A stretch of DNA of 64,000 bases from Arthrobacter sp. 35W (GTDB lineage Bacteria; Actinomycetota; Actinomycetes; Actinomycetales; Micrococcaceae), in assembly GCF_000482545.1 (NCBI RefSeq), contig NZ_KI519455.1, positions 496,001-560,000 of the forward strand, written 5' to 3'. Under the pieces are notes generated by a model. That model saw only the letters and a list, made by a program, of their open reading frames with translations, had not been told where the DNA came from and did not search any database. Position numbers and translations under genes: made by a program. This document shows, one piece after another, positions 17,340 to 28,320 of the stretch. Position 1 is the stretch's first letter; each line of letters starts with the position of its first letter.

Positions 17340-17368
17340 GAAAAATACGCATACCAACGGTTTGTCAT
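17309..17368 (-). CDS. aromatic leader peptide of aroG
   Basis: A 19-residue peptide, MTNRWYAYFSLALEGPASN, whose residues 5-9 are Trp-Tyr-Ala-Tyr-Phe: all three aromatic end products of the pathway that aroG starts. ATG at 17368, TGA at 17309. The predicted transcription start coincides with the ATG, so the leader would be translated from a leaderless mRNA. An overlapping +1-type frame (ATG 17352, 48 residues, containing FRWLW, stop 17206 inside the aroG ribosome site) also exists and could couple to aroG; I regard the 19-residue frame as the better sensor. Confidence 0.72.
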   Translation of the reverse strand: MTNRWYAYFSLALEGPASN

Positions 17369-17374
17369 GGCAAC

Positions 17375-17404
17375 ACCATATGCCCGTGCCGAGCGCAGCG
17401 GCAA
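17375..17404 (-). promoter_or_regulatory. aroG leader promoter
   Basis: Minus-strand -35 TTGCCG (17404-17399), 18-bp spacer, -10 TATGGT (17380-17375). The seventh base after the -10 is the A of the leader ATG at 17368, predicting a leaderless transcript. Confidence 0.6.
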
Positions 17405-17414
17405 ATCGTGTCCG

Positions 17415-19064
17415 TCACACGGCGGCGACGCAGTGCCGTCCGCCCACCATGGTCCCGGCCACGGCGATGGAGCCCACCTCGGCAGCCGGCCGCTGGAATG
17501 GATCCTCCGCGAGCACCGCCAAATCGGCAAATTTGCCCGGTTCCAGCGACCCCACCTCGTGGTCCATCTTCAGCAGATAGGCCGCGCCCAGCGTCACGGC
17601 ATGCAGCCCCTGCGCCACGGAGATCCGCTCGCCGCCGCCCATCACCCGCCCCGACGCCGTCAGCCGGGTGGCAGCATGCTGGACGCTCTTCAGCGGGGCC
17701 ATCTCCGTGACGGGGGTGTCGCTGTGCAGGGCGATGGGCACCCCGGCGCGCAGCGCCGTGGCCGTGGCATTCATCCGGGCCGCGCGGTCCGGGCCCACGG
17801 TGATGTCCATATGCTGGTCGCCCCAGGCGCGGATGTGGTTGGCAAAAAGGTTGGCACCCACCCCCAGCGCGGCCATCCGTCGGTACTGTGCGGGCGTGCT
17901 CAGCTGCGAGTGGGTCACGGTGTGCCGGTGGTCGGGGCGGGGATGCCGGGCGAGGATGTCCTCAACCACGTCCAGGAACACCTCCGTGGCTTCATCGCCG
18001 TTGCAGTGCACATGCACCAGCAGCCCGGCCCGGTGGAAGTCCTCAAAGGCTGCGGCAAACGCCTGAAGCGGCATGCTCCACAGGCCGTTGGGCTGCCCAT
18101 TGAGGTAGCCGGGCTCCTGCAGCCGGGCGGTGAAGCCCTGGATGGACCCGTCTAGGAAGAGCTTCACATGGCCCATCCGCAGCCGGTCCGTTCCGCTCCC
18201 CCGCAGCCGCTGCAGCCGGTCCGCCGCCTGCGCAGGCAGCACGGTCCCGCCGCCGTAGTGGAAGACGGACAGACGCGCCGGGTAGTCCTCCCCGACGGCG
18301 GCACGGTACGCCGCCACGCCGCCGTCGTCCATCAACAGTTCCGTGCCCAGATCCGTGGCCGTGGTGACGCCATTGTTCACGGCGTCCCGGCCAAAGCGGG
18401 CCAGTGCCCGGGCAAAGGCGGCCGGATCCGGGGCCGGGGCCAGCGGGGCGGCCAATGCCATGGCCGCGAACTCGCGCAGCTCGCCGGTGGGGGCGCCGTG
18501 CGCATCAACCTCCACGCCCTCGATGCCGAAGGAGACGGCGATCCCGCAGCGCTGCAGGGCAGCGGAGTTCAGCACCACGATGTGGCCGCTGGCATGGTCA
18601 ACCTTGATGGGCCGGGTGGTCGAGACGGTGTCCAGCTCGCGGGCCAGCACCTGTTCGCCGGGATAGTAGATGGGATCCAGCCCCCAGGCAGTGAGCACCA
18701 CCGAGGGGTCCGGCGGCAGCAGACGCTCCGCCTCACGTAGCCGTTCCAGCACCTGGGCCGTTGTGGCACAACCGGGCCACAACCGGCCGTCCGGGTCTCG
18801 TCGGTCGAATCTGCCCACATAGACGTTGTCCCAGAGTCCGCCGGAATGCGTGTGGCTGTGCGCCTCGACGAAGCCGGGCAGCAGCACCGTGTCCGCATAC
18901 CGATCGTCGACGGCGGTGCCCGGGTAGCGGCGCAGCTCGGCCAGCGAGCCCACGGCCAGAATCCTGTCCCCACGGACGGCTACGGCCTGCGCCACCGGCC
19001 GGGCCGGGTCCAGAGTGCGGATGATCCGCGCCGGGTAGATGATGCTGCGCTGCGTGCCGGTCAC
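17415..19064 (-). CDS. YtcJ-like amidohydrolase (Amidohydro_3)
   Basis: 549 residues. Metal-dependent amidohydrolase with the N-terminal metal motif GFVEAHSHTHSGG, HVHCNGDEA and HTVTHSQL histidines, and the late HSDTPVTEM aspartate. The closing segment (GKFADLAVLAEDPF) is typical of the YtcJ/Amidohydro_3 group; the substrate is not predictable. GTG at 19064 is preceded by GGAGGGGGA at ideal spacing, so I chose it over an ATG nine codons upstream. The FadR-type regulator upstream on the same strand is a plausible local regulator. Confidence 0.88.
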   Translation of the reverse strand: MTGTQRSIIYPARIIRTLDPARPVAQAVAVRGDRILAVGSLAELRRYPGTAVDDRYADTVLLPGFVEAHSHTHSGGLWDNVYVGRFDRRDPDGRLWPGCATTAQVLERLREAERLLPPDPSVVLTAWGLDPIYYPGEQVLARELDTVSTTRPIKVDHASGHIVVLNSAALQRCGIAVSFGIEGVEVDAHGAPTGELREFAAMALAAPLAPAPDPAAFARALARFGRDAVNNGVTTATDLGTELLMDDGGVAAYRAAVGEDYPARLSVFHYGGGTVLPAQAADRLQRLRGSGTDRLRMGHVKLFLDGSIQGFTARLQEPGYLNGQPNGLWSMPLQAFAAAFEDFHRAGLLVHVHCNGDEATEVFLDVVEDILARHPRPDHRHTVTHSQLSTPAQYRRMAALGVGANLFANHIRAWGDQHMDITVGPDRAARMNATATALRAGVPIALHSDTPVTEMAPLKSVQHAATRLTASGRVMGGGERISVAQGLHAVTLGAAYLLKMDHEVGSLEPGKFADLAVLAEDPFQRPAAEVGSIAVAGTMVGGRHCVAAV

Positions 19065-19151
19065 CCGGGTCCCCCTCCATGGCGCCCACATGGCTTGTCC
19101 GGGTGTGGGCTCCCCTTCCTCGATCCTGCCCCAAGGGCGGCGCAGGGAGGC

Positions 19152-19874
19152 CTAGGCGCCCGGAGTGTCCCCGGAACCCGACGCGGGGGAAGGCATGCCG
19201 GCCTCGCGGTAGTACCCCTCGATGTGCGCGCCCACCAGGGTGCCGGCGCGGGCGCCGTCGCCGGCCCGGATGGCTTCCAGGATGCCCCGGTGCTCCCCCT
19301 GCAGCCTGGCGGAGGTGGCGTCCCAGTCGGGAAGGTTGGCGGTCAGCGAGCTGGCGTAGCCCTGGATGGCGGCGCGCAGGGAGCCCATCATCGCGCCGAC
19401 GACGGCGTTGCCGGCCGCCTTGGCCAGCTCCACATGGAAGGCCGCGTCCAGCGCGAGGAATTCATCGGCGTCGGCGCAGGCATCCATCCGCTCCAGCAGG
19501 GCGGCTGCAGCATCCAATTCCGGTGCCTGGCCGCGCGCGGCGGCATGCGCCACGGACCAGGATTCAAGCAGCACACGGGTCTGGACGATGTCAGCCACCG
19601 GAAAGTGCGAGGTGGCCACGTGCAGGCGCAGTGCCGAACCGAGCGCGGCCGTGGGGTCGGCCGTGATCACAGTCCCGGCGTCGGGCCCTGAACCCACGCC
19701 CGAACGGACCACGCCCATGGCCTCCAGAATCCTGATGGCCTCGCGGACGGAGGCGCGGGAGACGGCGAGCTGGGTGGCCAGCGCCCGCTCCGGTGGGAGC
19801 CGGCCGCCCACCGTGAGGGCGCCGCCGGCCAGCTGTTCTTCAATCCAGGCCAGGACGAGTTGGTGGGTGCGCAT
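19152..19874 (-). CDS. FadR/GntR family regulator (FCD domain)
   Basis: 240 residues. An N-terminal GntR winged helix (GGRLPPERALATQLAVSRAS then VREAIRILEAMGVV) is followed by an all-helical FCD ligand-binding domain with conserved His/Asp metal positions (QTRVLLESWSVAHAA; LDAAFHVELAKAAGN). The usual ligands are small organic acids. It lies between gdhA and the amidohydrolase gene, both on the same strand; the terminator palindrome after gdhA suggests it starts a new unit with the amidohydrolase. Confidence 0.88.
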   Translation of the reverse strand: MRTHQLVLAWIEEQLAGGALTVGGRLPPERALATQLAVSRASVREAIRILEAMGVVRSGVGSGPDAGTVITADPTAALGSALRLHVATSHFPVADIVQTRVLLESWSVAHAAARGQAPELDAAAALLERMDACADADEFLALDAAFHVELAKAAGNAVVGAMMGSLRAAIQGYASSLTANLPDWDATSARLQGEHRGILEAIRAGDGARAGTLVGAHIEGYYREAGMPSPASGSGDTPGA

Positions 19875-19900
19875 TCCACCATCCTAGGGTTCCCTGGAGG

Positions 19901-19963
19901 CGCTGGGTGTACGAAAGACGCCGGTGTTCGCGATGAACACCGGCGTCTTCCATACACCCAGCG
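19901..19963 (-). terminator. 29-bp-arm palindrome downstream of gdhA
   Basis: Left arm 19901-19929, loop 19930-19934, right arm 19935-19963. The arms match over 29 bp with two mismatches and contain GACGCCGGTGTTC. Placed 16 bp after the gdhA stop, it is a probable strong terminator. Confidence 0.75.
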
Positions 19964-19978
19964 GGTTGAAGCGTGGGG

Positions 19979-22219
<2,241 letters not shown>

Positions 22220-22285
22220 TCATGCGCGCCGGGGTGGATCCTTGACGGAATCCGTACGCGCCGGCCCCATCCCCGCCGGGGGGTG

Positions 22286-23020
22286 CTACTCCTTGCGGCG
22301 GCCGAACTTGGGCTTGGGCAGATTGGCGAGCAGATCTGCGGCCTTGTTCGCGGCCCGGCCCACGCTGCGCCCGATCTGCGCCGGCATGGAAGCCTCCCCC
22401 TCGGTGCTGCGGGCGGCGGCAGGCGCCATGCTGCGCTCGACGGGACGGCCCACGGCGGTTCCGGTTCCTGTGCCAGCACCAGCACCTGGCCGCGTGCCGT
22501 TGGGACCGCCGGCCGCTGCCGGGTGGACGCCGGCCTCAAGCATGGCCGCTGCGGCGGAGACACCGGCGCGTGCCGGCTCCTGCGGCTGTGCCGGTGCAGG
22601 TGCCTGCGCCGAGGCAGCCGCGGTGGCTGCCTGGGGGCGCTCGACGGCGGGGCGCTGGGCGGTGCGGGCGTCGCGGCGCTCGGGCACCACGGTGGTCTGG
22701 ATGTGGGCTGCGTCGAGCCCCTGCGGATCGGACTGCTGCGCCGGTGCGGCATCCATGCCCGGCGCGCCAATCTCGGCCAGCCAGCCGACGACGGCGGCCA
22801 GCGGCGCCGGGTTCAGGCTGTAGAAACGCTTCTGGCCCTCGGCCCGCATGGTGACCAGCGTGGCCTCGCGGAGTACGCGCAGATGCTTGGAGACGGTGGG
22901 TTGGCTGGCCTCCAGCTCCTCCACCAGCTGTCCTACGGACTTGTCTCCGCCGCGAAGGGCTGCAAGGATCTCTCGCCGGGTTGATTCCGCCACCACGGAG
23001 AATACATCGTCAGTCACCAT
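22286..23020 (-). CDS. ArsR-type HTH regulator with long disordered tail
   Basis: 244 residues. Residues 1-85 are an ArsR/SmtB winged helix (STRREILAALRGGDKSVGQL, ASQPTVSKHLRVLREATLV, EGQKRFYSLNP) without the Cys/His metal-site motif of ArsR helix 3. The remaining ~155 residues are Ala/Pro/Gly/Gln-rich and predicted disordered, ending in a basic KPKFGRRKE. Most members of the family stop soon after residue 100, so the tail is unusual. It is upstream of the hypothetical gene on the same strand. Confidence 0.85.
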   Translation of the reverse strand: MVTDDVFSVVAESTRREILAALRGGDKSVGQLVEELEASQPTVSKHLRVLREATLVTMRAEGQKRFYSLNPAPLAAVVGWLAEIGAPGMDAAPAQQSDPQGLDAAHIQTTVVPERRDARTAQRPAVERPQAATAAASAQAPAPAQPQEPARAGVSAAAAMLEAGVHPAAAGGPNGTRPGAGAGTGTGTAVGRPVERSMAPAAARSTEGEASMPAQIGRSVGRAANKAADLLANLPKPKFGRRKE

Positions 23021-23132
23021 GCCCTAACCCTAGCGACATATGCGCTTGGCGGCATCCATTGCCGCCGGTGCGTCCGCCAACTTCCGCCGGGCTGTGCCCA
23101 GGCGGGGTGTGGAACGGAAAGTGCCGGCCCAG

Positions 23133-24341
23133 TCAGTCGAACCAGGGGTCCAGCCCGTGCAGCGGGAAGATCTCCCTGCGCGTGGCCATCACTGTCCTGT
23201 CCACCGGGTCGTTCGGGTTGTAGCCCACCTCCCAGGAGCGCCACCACGTGTCGGCGTCCTCGCCCATCAGCAGCGGGGCCACCGCGCCGTAGTGCTCAAG
23301 GACGTAGCTGCGCCACGACGGCGGCACCTCGGTGCGCAGCGGCACGGGTGTTCCGGTGGCAATGGCCATCAGATGGCTCCAGACCCGCGGCACCACGGAG
23401 GTGGTGTTGTAGCCGCCGCCTCCGGTGGCAATCCAGCGGCCCCCGCAGTGCCGGGCGGCCAGCGAGGCGATGGTCAGTGCTGCCTCGCGCTGGGCGTCCA
23501 CGCTGGTGTTCAGGTGGGCCAGCTCATCGTCGCGGTGGGAGTCGCAGCCGTGCTGGCTGAGAATCACCTCCGGTTCGAAGGCGGCCACCAATTGGGGCAC
23601 GACGGCGTGGAAGGCCCGCAGCCAGCCCGCGTCTCCCGTGCGGGCCGGCAGGGCGACGTTCACGGCACTGCCGACGGCGTCGGGCCCGCCCGTCTCGTTG
23701 GCAAAGCCGGTCCCGGGAAACAGGCTCAGCCCGCTCTCATGCAGCGAGATGGTCAGCACGCGTGGATCGTTCCAGAAGATGGACTGGGTGCCGTCGCCGT
23801 GGTGGGCGTCGATGTCGATGTAGGCCACGCGCCGCACGCCACCCTCCAGCAACCGCGCAACGGCCAGGGCGGCGTCGTTGTAGATGCAAAAGCCGCTGGC
23901 CTTCTCCCGGTGGGCATGGTGCATGCCGCCGGAAAAGTTCACCGACCGCACCGCCGAGCCGTCCAGCACGGCCTCCACCGCCATCAGGGAGCCGCCGGCG
24001 ATCCTGGCGCTGGCCTCGTGCATGCCGGCAAAGGCTGGGTCGTCCTCGGTGCCCAGCCCGTGGGCCGGGTCCGTGAGCGTGGGGTTCTGGCCAACGCGGC
24101 GCACGGCAGCGATGTATTCCAGGCTGTGCACCCGTGCCAGCTGCTCATCGGCGGCGACCTCCGGGGCAAGCATCCGCACCTGGGGGCGGTCGAAGATGCC
24201 CAGATCGTTGGCCAGCCGGGCCGTCAGCTCCAGCCGGGCCGGGGTCATCGGGTGCCCCGGGCCAAAGTTGTAGGCGGTCAGCGCCGGATCCCACACCAGG
24301 GCGGTGGGAACGGCGGCCGGGCCGGAACTGGCGAAGGATGA
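23133..24341 (-). CDS. acuC: AcuC-like histone deacetylase family protein
   Basis: 402 residues, arginase/deacetylase fold. Zn-site and catalytic motifs of class I/II HDACs are present: FSGGMHHAHREKASGFC with the tandem histidines, DIDAHHGDGTQ (Asp/His ligands), SLHESG and SQHGCDSHRDD. In Bacillus, AcuC deacetylates acetyl-CoA synthetase; no acuA or acsA is nearby here, so that role is inferred. ATG at 24341. Divergent from ktrB across 145 bp. Confidence 0.88.
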   Translation of the reverse strand, partial: SSFASSGPAAVPTALVWDPALTAYNFGPGHPMTPARLELTARLANDLGIFDRPQVRMLAPEVAADEQLARVHSLEYIAAVRRVGQNPTLTDPAHGLGTEDDPAFAGMHEASARIAGGSLMAVEAVLDGSAVRSVNFSGGMHHAHREKASGFCIYNDAALAVARLLEGGVRRVAYIDIDAHHGDGTQSIFWNDPRVLTISLHESGLSLFPGTGFANETGGPDAVGSAVNVALPARTGDAGWLRAFHAVVPQLVAAFEPEVILSQHGCDSHRDDELAHLNTSVDAQREAALTIASLAARHCGGRWIATGGGGYNTTSVVPRVWSHLMAIATGTPVPLRTEVPPSWRSYVLEHYGAVAPLLMGEDADTWWRSWEVGYNPNDPVDRTVMATRREIFPLHGLDPWFD

Positions 24342-24486
24342 CATCCACCACAGGCTATCTAATCCAAGCTCTCCATGCCGCACCGCAGCGCATCGGCGAG
24401 GAAAAGTGGTTAACTACTCAGCAGGGCCAAAATCGGCCCAACATAGTCCCCGCCGTTCCCGGTGGGCGAGGAGGTGCCGGCGCGCA

Positions 24487-25899
24487 ATGGCGACCAAACA
24501 GGAGCAGCTCCTGCACATCTCCGACAAATCCCCCGTTCTGCGCTTCGTCACCACCGTCCGCGACTTCGTGGACCGGGTGGCCAACAGCTCCCCCGCACGG
24601 CTGGCCTTGATTGTTTTTGCCCTGGTCATCCTGCTGTTCACTTCCCTGCTGTCGCTGCCCATCGCGGCCGCCAACGGGCAGGTGACGCCGTTCCACGACG
24701 CCCTTTTTACGGCCGTCTCGGCGGTGTGTGTCACGGGTCTGACCACCGTGTCCACGGCCCTGCACTGGACGTTCTTTGGCCAGCTGGTGATCCTCATTGG
24801 CATCTTTGTCGGCGGTTTGGGCATCCTGACGCTGGCCTCGCTGATGTCCCTGATGGTCAGCAAGCGCCTGGGTGTGCGCGGAAAGCTGATTGCCCAGGAG
24901 GCCATGAACGCCGGTCGGCTGGGCGAGGTGGGTACGCTGCTGCGGATCGTGATCAGCACCTCCGTGGCCGCCGAAGTGGTGCTGGCGCTGGTTCTGGCTC
25001 CGCGCTTCATCATCCTGGGCGAGCCGGTTCCACTGGCCATCTGGCATGCGGTCTTCTACTCAATCTCTTCCTTCAACAACGCCGGTTTCACCCCGCATTC
25101 GGATGGCGTAGTGCCGTACGAGACCGATCTGTGGATCCTCGTGCCGCTGATGGTGGGCGGCTTCGTCGGCAGCCTGGGCTTCCCGGTGATGATGGTGCTG
25201 CTGGCCACCGGCTTCAATGTGAAACGGTGGACGTTGCACGCCAAACTGACGGTGCAGGTCTCCCTGATGCTGCTGGGCGCCGGGGCCGTGCTGTGGGCGG
25301 CGATGGAGTGGACCAACCCCCAAACCATTGGCTATATGAGCGTGGGCGACAAGATCACCCACTCCATTTTTGCCTCGGTCATGACCCGGTCCCTGGGCTT
25401 CAATCTGGTGGACATGAACGCCATGAACTCCCCCACCATGCTGCTCACCGATGCCCTGATGTTTGCCGGCGGCGGCTCGGCCTCCACGGCCGGCGGCATC
25501 AAGGTGACAACGCTGGCAGTGATGTTCCTGGCCATTGTGGCCGAGGCCCGCGGCGACAGCGATGTGAAGATCTACGGCCGCACCATCCCGCAGGGCACCA
25601 TGCGCGTGGCCATCTCGGTGATCATGATGGGCGCCACCTTCGTTCTGGTGGCGACGGGGCTGTTGCTGGGCATCAGCGGGGCCAGCCTGGACCGCGTGCT
25701 CTTTGAAACCATCTCCGCCTTCGCCACGGTGGGCCTGAGCACCGGCCTCAGCGCCGAGCTGCCGCCGTCGGGCGTCTACGTCTTGTCAGTCCTCATGTTC
25801 GCCGGCCGCGTCGGCAGCATCACCCTGGCCGCGGCCCTTGCCCTGCGCCAACGCCGCCAGCTGTACCACTACCCCGAAGAGAGGCCGATCATTGGCTGA
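24487..25899 (+). CDS. ktrB: TrkH/KtrB potassium uptake channel subunit
   Basis: 470 residues with the four M1-P-M2 pore repeats of the Trk/Ktr/HKT family. Pore-loop signatures are visible as AVSAVCVTGLTTV, SISSFNNAGFTPH, SVMTRSLGFNLVD and TISAFATVGLSTG, supplying the conserved glycines of the selectivity filter. A soluble N-terminal segment of about 35 residues precedes the first helix. It is partnered by the RCK protein encoded immediately downstream with an 8-bp overlap. Confidence 0.94.
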   Translation: MATKQEQLLHISDKSPVLRFVTTVRDFVDRVANSSPARLALIVFALVILLFTSLLSLPIAAANGQVTPFHDALFTAVSAVCVTGLTTVSTALHWTFFGQLVILIGIFVGGLGILTLASLMSLMVSKRLGVRGKLIAQEAMNAGRLGEVGTLLRIVISTSVAAEVVLALVLAPRFIILGEPVPLAIWHAVFYSISSFNNAGFTPHSDGVVPYETDLWILVPLMVGGFVGSLGFPVMMVLLATGFNVKRWTLHAKLTVQVSLMLLGAGAVLWAAMEWTNPQTIGYMSVGDKITHSIFASVMTRSLGFNLVDMNAMNSPTMLLTDALMFAGGGSASTAGGIKVTTLAVMFLAIVAEARGDSDVKIYGRTIPQGTMRVAISVIMMGATFVLVATGLLLGISGASLDRVLFETISAFATVGLSTGLSAELPPSGVYVLSVLMFAGRVGSITLAAALALRQRRQLYHYPEERPIIG

Positions 25900-26578
25900 G
25901 AAGTCCAGCTCCAACAACCGCCCGCCGCACAATGCCCCCGTGCTGGTCATCGGTCTGGGCCGTTTCGGCTCGGCCACCGCGGACCAGCTGGTCAAGCAGG
26001 GCCGCGAGGTCCTGGCCATCGAGCGCGACCCCGCCCTGGTGCAGAAGTGGGCCGGAACCCTGACCCATGTGGTGGAGGCAGACGCCACGAACATCGATGC
26101 ACTGCGCCAGCTGGGCGCACAGGACTTCAGTTCCGCCGTCGTCGGCGTGGGCACCTCCATCGAATCCAGCGTGCTCATCACCGTGAACCTGGTGGATCTG
26201 GGCATCGAGCACCTCTGGGTCAAGGCCATCACCCAGTCGCACGGCAAGATCCTCACCCGCATCGGCGCCAACCACGTGATCTATCCGGAGGCCGACGCCG
26301 GTGTCCGTGCGGCCCACCTGGTGGGCGGGCGGATGCTGGACTTCATCGAGTTCGACGACGATTTTGCGATCGTGAAGATGCACCCGCCCAAGGAAACCCA
26401 GGGCTTCACGCTGGCCGAGTCCAAGGTCCGCAGCAAGTACGGCATCACCGTGGTGGGCGTGAAGTCTCCGGGCGAGGACTTCACCTACGCCCAGCCGGAC
26501 ACCAAGGTTTCCAGCCGCGACATGCTGATCGTCTCCGGACATGTGGATCTGCTGGAGCGCTTCGCCGCCCGGCCGTAG
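25892..26578 (+). CDS. ktrA: TrkA/KtrA RCK regulatory subunit
   Basis: 228 residues. An N-terminal RCK_N Rossmann domain (LVIGLGRFGSATADQLVKQG, IERDPALV, DATN) is followed by an RCK_C domain ending in SRDMLIVSGHVDLLERF. It forms the cytoplasmic ring that gates KtrB in response to nucleotides. The start is a TTG at 25892 inside the last codons of ktrB, with GAGAGG upstream; the overlap implies coupled translation. Confidence 0.92.
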   Translation: MAEKSSSNNRPPHNAPVLVIGLGRFGSATADQLVKQGREVLAIERDPALVQKWAGTLTHVVEADATNIDALRQLGAQDFSSAVVGVGTSIESSVLITVNLVDLGIEHLWVKAITQSHGKILTRIGANHVIYPEADAGVRAAHLVGGRMLDFIEFDDDFAIVKMHPPKETQGFTLAESKVRSKYGITVVGVKSPGEDFTYAQPDTKVSSRDMLIVSGHVDLLERFAARP

Positions 26579-26672
26579 CTGGACGCAGGATCTCACGAAA
26601 CACCGCTGCGGATCGTCTACCCAGTGTTGAAGCCTTCGGAAACCCCCAAGGCCGGCATGGAAGGAGCGGACC

Positions 26673-27182
26673 ATGAGGACGCACGCCCTGATTGACTCGC
26701 CGTTGGGTGTCTTGACCGCCGTGGCCGACGACGGCGCCCTGTGCGGGGTGTACATGGAGAGCCACAAGCGGCTCCCGGGCCCGGAAACCATGGGTGCGCT
26801 GGTCCAGGCAGCCACCGACCCGCTGTTCGCCGCTACGGCCCAGCAGCTGGGCGAGTACTTTGCCCACGACCGGCGCGCCTTTGACCTGCCGCTGGCCCCG
26901 GTGGGCAACGCCTTCCAGCACAAGGTCTGGGAGCAGCTGCGGCTGATCCCCTACGGCGAATTGCGCAGCTACGGGGACATCGCCCGGATTTTGGGCGACA
27001 GGTCCCTGGCCCAGGCGGTGGGCTCGGCCAACGGCCGCAACCCGATCAGCATCATCGTCCCCTGCCACCGGGTGGTGGGTGCCGATGGCTCGCTGGTGGG
27101 CTACGCCGGCGGGCTGGCGCGCAAGGAGTTTCTGCTGGAGCTGGAAAACCCCGCGCGCGGGCACGCCGAGGCCCTGTTCTGA
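26673..27182 (+). CDS. ogt: methylated-DNA--protein-cysteine methyltransferase (first copy)
   Basis: 169 residues. Suicide acceptor that removes O6-alkyl groups from guanine. The acceptor-cysteine motif is IIVPCHRVVGADG and the C-terminal GYAGGLARKEFLLELE is standard. The N-terminal ferredoxin-like domain is present. No Ada-type Zn/phosphotriester domain. Its stop overlaps the start of the sigma-factor gene by one base (TGATG), making a coupled Ogt-sigma-Ogt operon. Confidence 0.93.
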   Translation: MRTHALIDSPLGVLTAVADDGALCGVYMESHKRLPGPETMGALVQAATDPLFAATAQQLGEYFAHDRRAFDLPLAPVGNAFQHKVWEQLRLIPYGELRSYGDIARILGDRSLAQAVGSANGRNPISIIVPCHRVVGADGSLVGYAGGLARKEFLLELENPARGHAEALF

Positions 27183-27679
27183 TGGTGCCCTCGCCGGGTC
27201 GGGTTCCGTTCGAGGTGCTGGTGGAGCACCACGGCGCGGCCATGCTGCGGCTCTGCCGAGCCCTGGTGGGCTTCCAGGAGGCCGAGGACGTGTGGCAGGA
27301 GACCTTTCTGGCCGCCCTGCGCGCCTATCCGGAGCTTGACGACGGCGCCAACACCGAGGCGTGGCTGGCCACGATTGCGAAGCACAAGGCCACCGACCAC
27401 CACCGCCGCGGCGCCCGGCTGCCGGCCCCCATGCCCGAGCTGCCGGAGGCCGCGGACCCGGGTTCCGCCGTCGGGCTTCCCCTTGAGGCGGCGGAGCTGT
27501 GGACGCTGGTGGCCACGCTGCCGCCCAAACAGCGCGCAGCCATTGGCTACCACTACCTCGCCGGGCTGCCCTTCGCCAGGATCGGCGAGCTGTTGGGCAA
27601 TACAGAGGCCGCCGCGCGCCGGGCCGCCGCCGACGGCATGAAGACACTGCGCGCCCGCACGAATGGAGACTTGCCATGA
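27182..27679 (+). CDS. ECF-like RNA polymerase sigma factor
   Basis: 165 residues. Region 2 is recognisable (FQEAEDVWQETFLAALRAYP, then WLATIAKHKATDHHRR) and region 4 as LPPKQRAAIGYHYLAGLPFA followed by IGELLGNTEAAARR. No anti-sigma gene is adjacent. It is sandwiched between two alkyltransferase genes with single-base and ATGA overlaps, so it most likely belongs to a DNA-alkylation response; the signal is not evident from sequence. Confidence 0.88.
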   Translation: MVPSPGRVPFEVLVEHHGAAMLRLCRALVGFQEAEDVWQETFLAALRAYPELDDGANTEAWLATIAKHKATDHHRRGARLPAPMPELPEAADPGSAVGLPLEAAELWTLVATLPPKQRAAIGYHYLAGLPFARIGELLGNTEAAARRAAADGMKTLRARTNGDLP

Positions 27680-28314
27680 CCACCACCCACACACCGGAAT
27701 TTCCGACGCTGGCGGCCCTCGGCTCGCCGGAGGCGCTGGCCTTCGACGACGACGCGGTGGGGCGCCTGTCGCGGTCCCTGTCCGCCGCCGCCGAGGCCGA
27801 GGGGTTGGTGGATGTTGCCTACCGCAGCGTGGACACCCCCGTGGGGCCGCTGCTGCTGGCCGCCACGGCGGCCGGGCTGGTCCGGGTGGCGTACGCCGTG
27901 GAGGACCACGGCGCCGTGCTGGAGCTGCTGGCGAAGACCATCAGCCCGCGGGTGCTCAAGGCGCCGAAGCGGCTGGACACGGTGGCCCGCGAGCTGGAGG
28001 AGTACTTTGCCGGCACGCGCCGGGTCTTCGACGTGCCCTTGGACTTCCGGCTCGCCACCGGGTTCCGGCTCAATGTGCTGGCCGCGCTGCCACGCATTGG
28101 CTACGGCCACACGGCCAGCTATGCGGCAGTGGCGGAGCTGGCCGGCAACCCCCGGGCCATGCGGGCCGTGGGGACTGCCTGCGCCAAAAACCCGCTGCCT
28201 GTGGTGGTGCCGTGCCACCGCGTGGTGCGCAGCGACGGCAGCCAGGGCGGCTACCTGGGCGGCGCGGTGGCAAAGAGCCTGCTGCTGGCCCTGGAGGCCG
28301 GCACACGGGGCTGA
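27676..28314 (+). CDS. methylated-DNA--protein-cysteine methyltransferase (second copy)
   Basis: 212 residues. The acceptor motif is VVVPCHRVVRSDG and the ending is GYLGGAVAKSLLLALE. About 45 extra residues precede the usual N-terminal domain, with no cysteine cluster like the Ada Zn domain. It is clearly diverged from the first copy, so not a recent duplication. The ATG overlaps the sigma-factor stop (ATGA). The gene ends at a long imperfect palindrome. Confidence 0.92.
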   Translation: MTTTHTPEFPTLAALGSPEALAFDDDAVGRLSRSLSAAAEAEGLVDVAYRSVDTPVGPLLLAATAAGLVRVAYAVEDHGAVLELLAKTISPRVLKAPKRLDTVARELEEYFAGTRRVFDVPLDFRLATGFRLNVLAALPRIGYGHTASYAAVAELAGNPRAMRAVGTACAKNPLPVVVPCHRVVRSDGSQGGYLGGAVAKSLLLALEAGTRG

Positions 28315-28320
28315 CCGGAC

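Noticed and set aside
17206-17352. 48-codon frame with F-R-W-L-W before aroG as the primary leader peptide
   Set aside because: It has only Phe and Trp codons, no ribosome site and no start-site match; the 19-codon frame with W-Y-A-Y-F begins at the predicted transcription start. Kept as a possible coupling frame.
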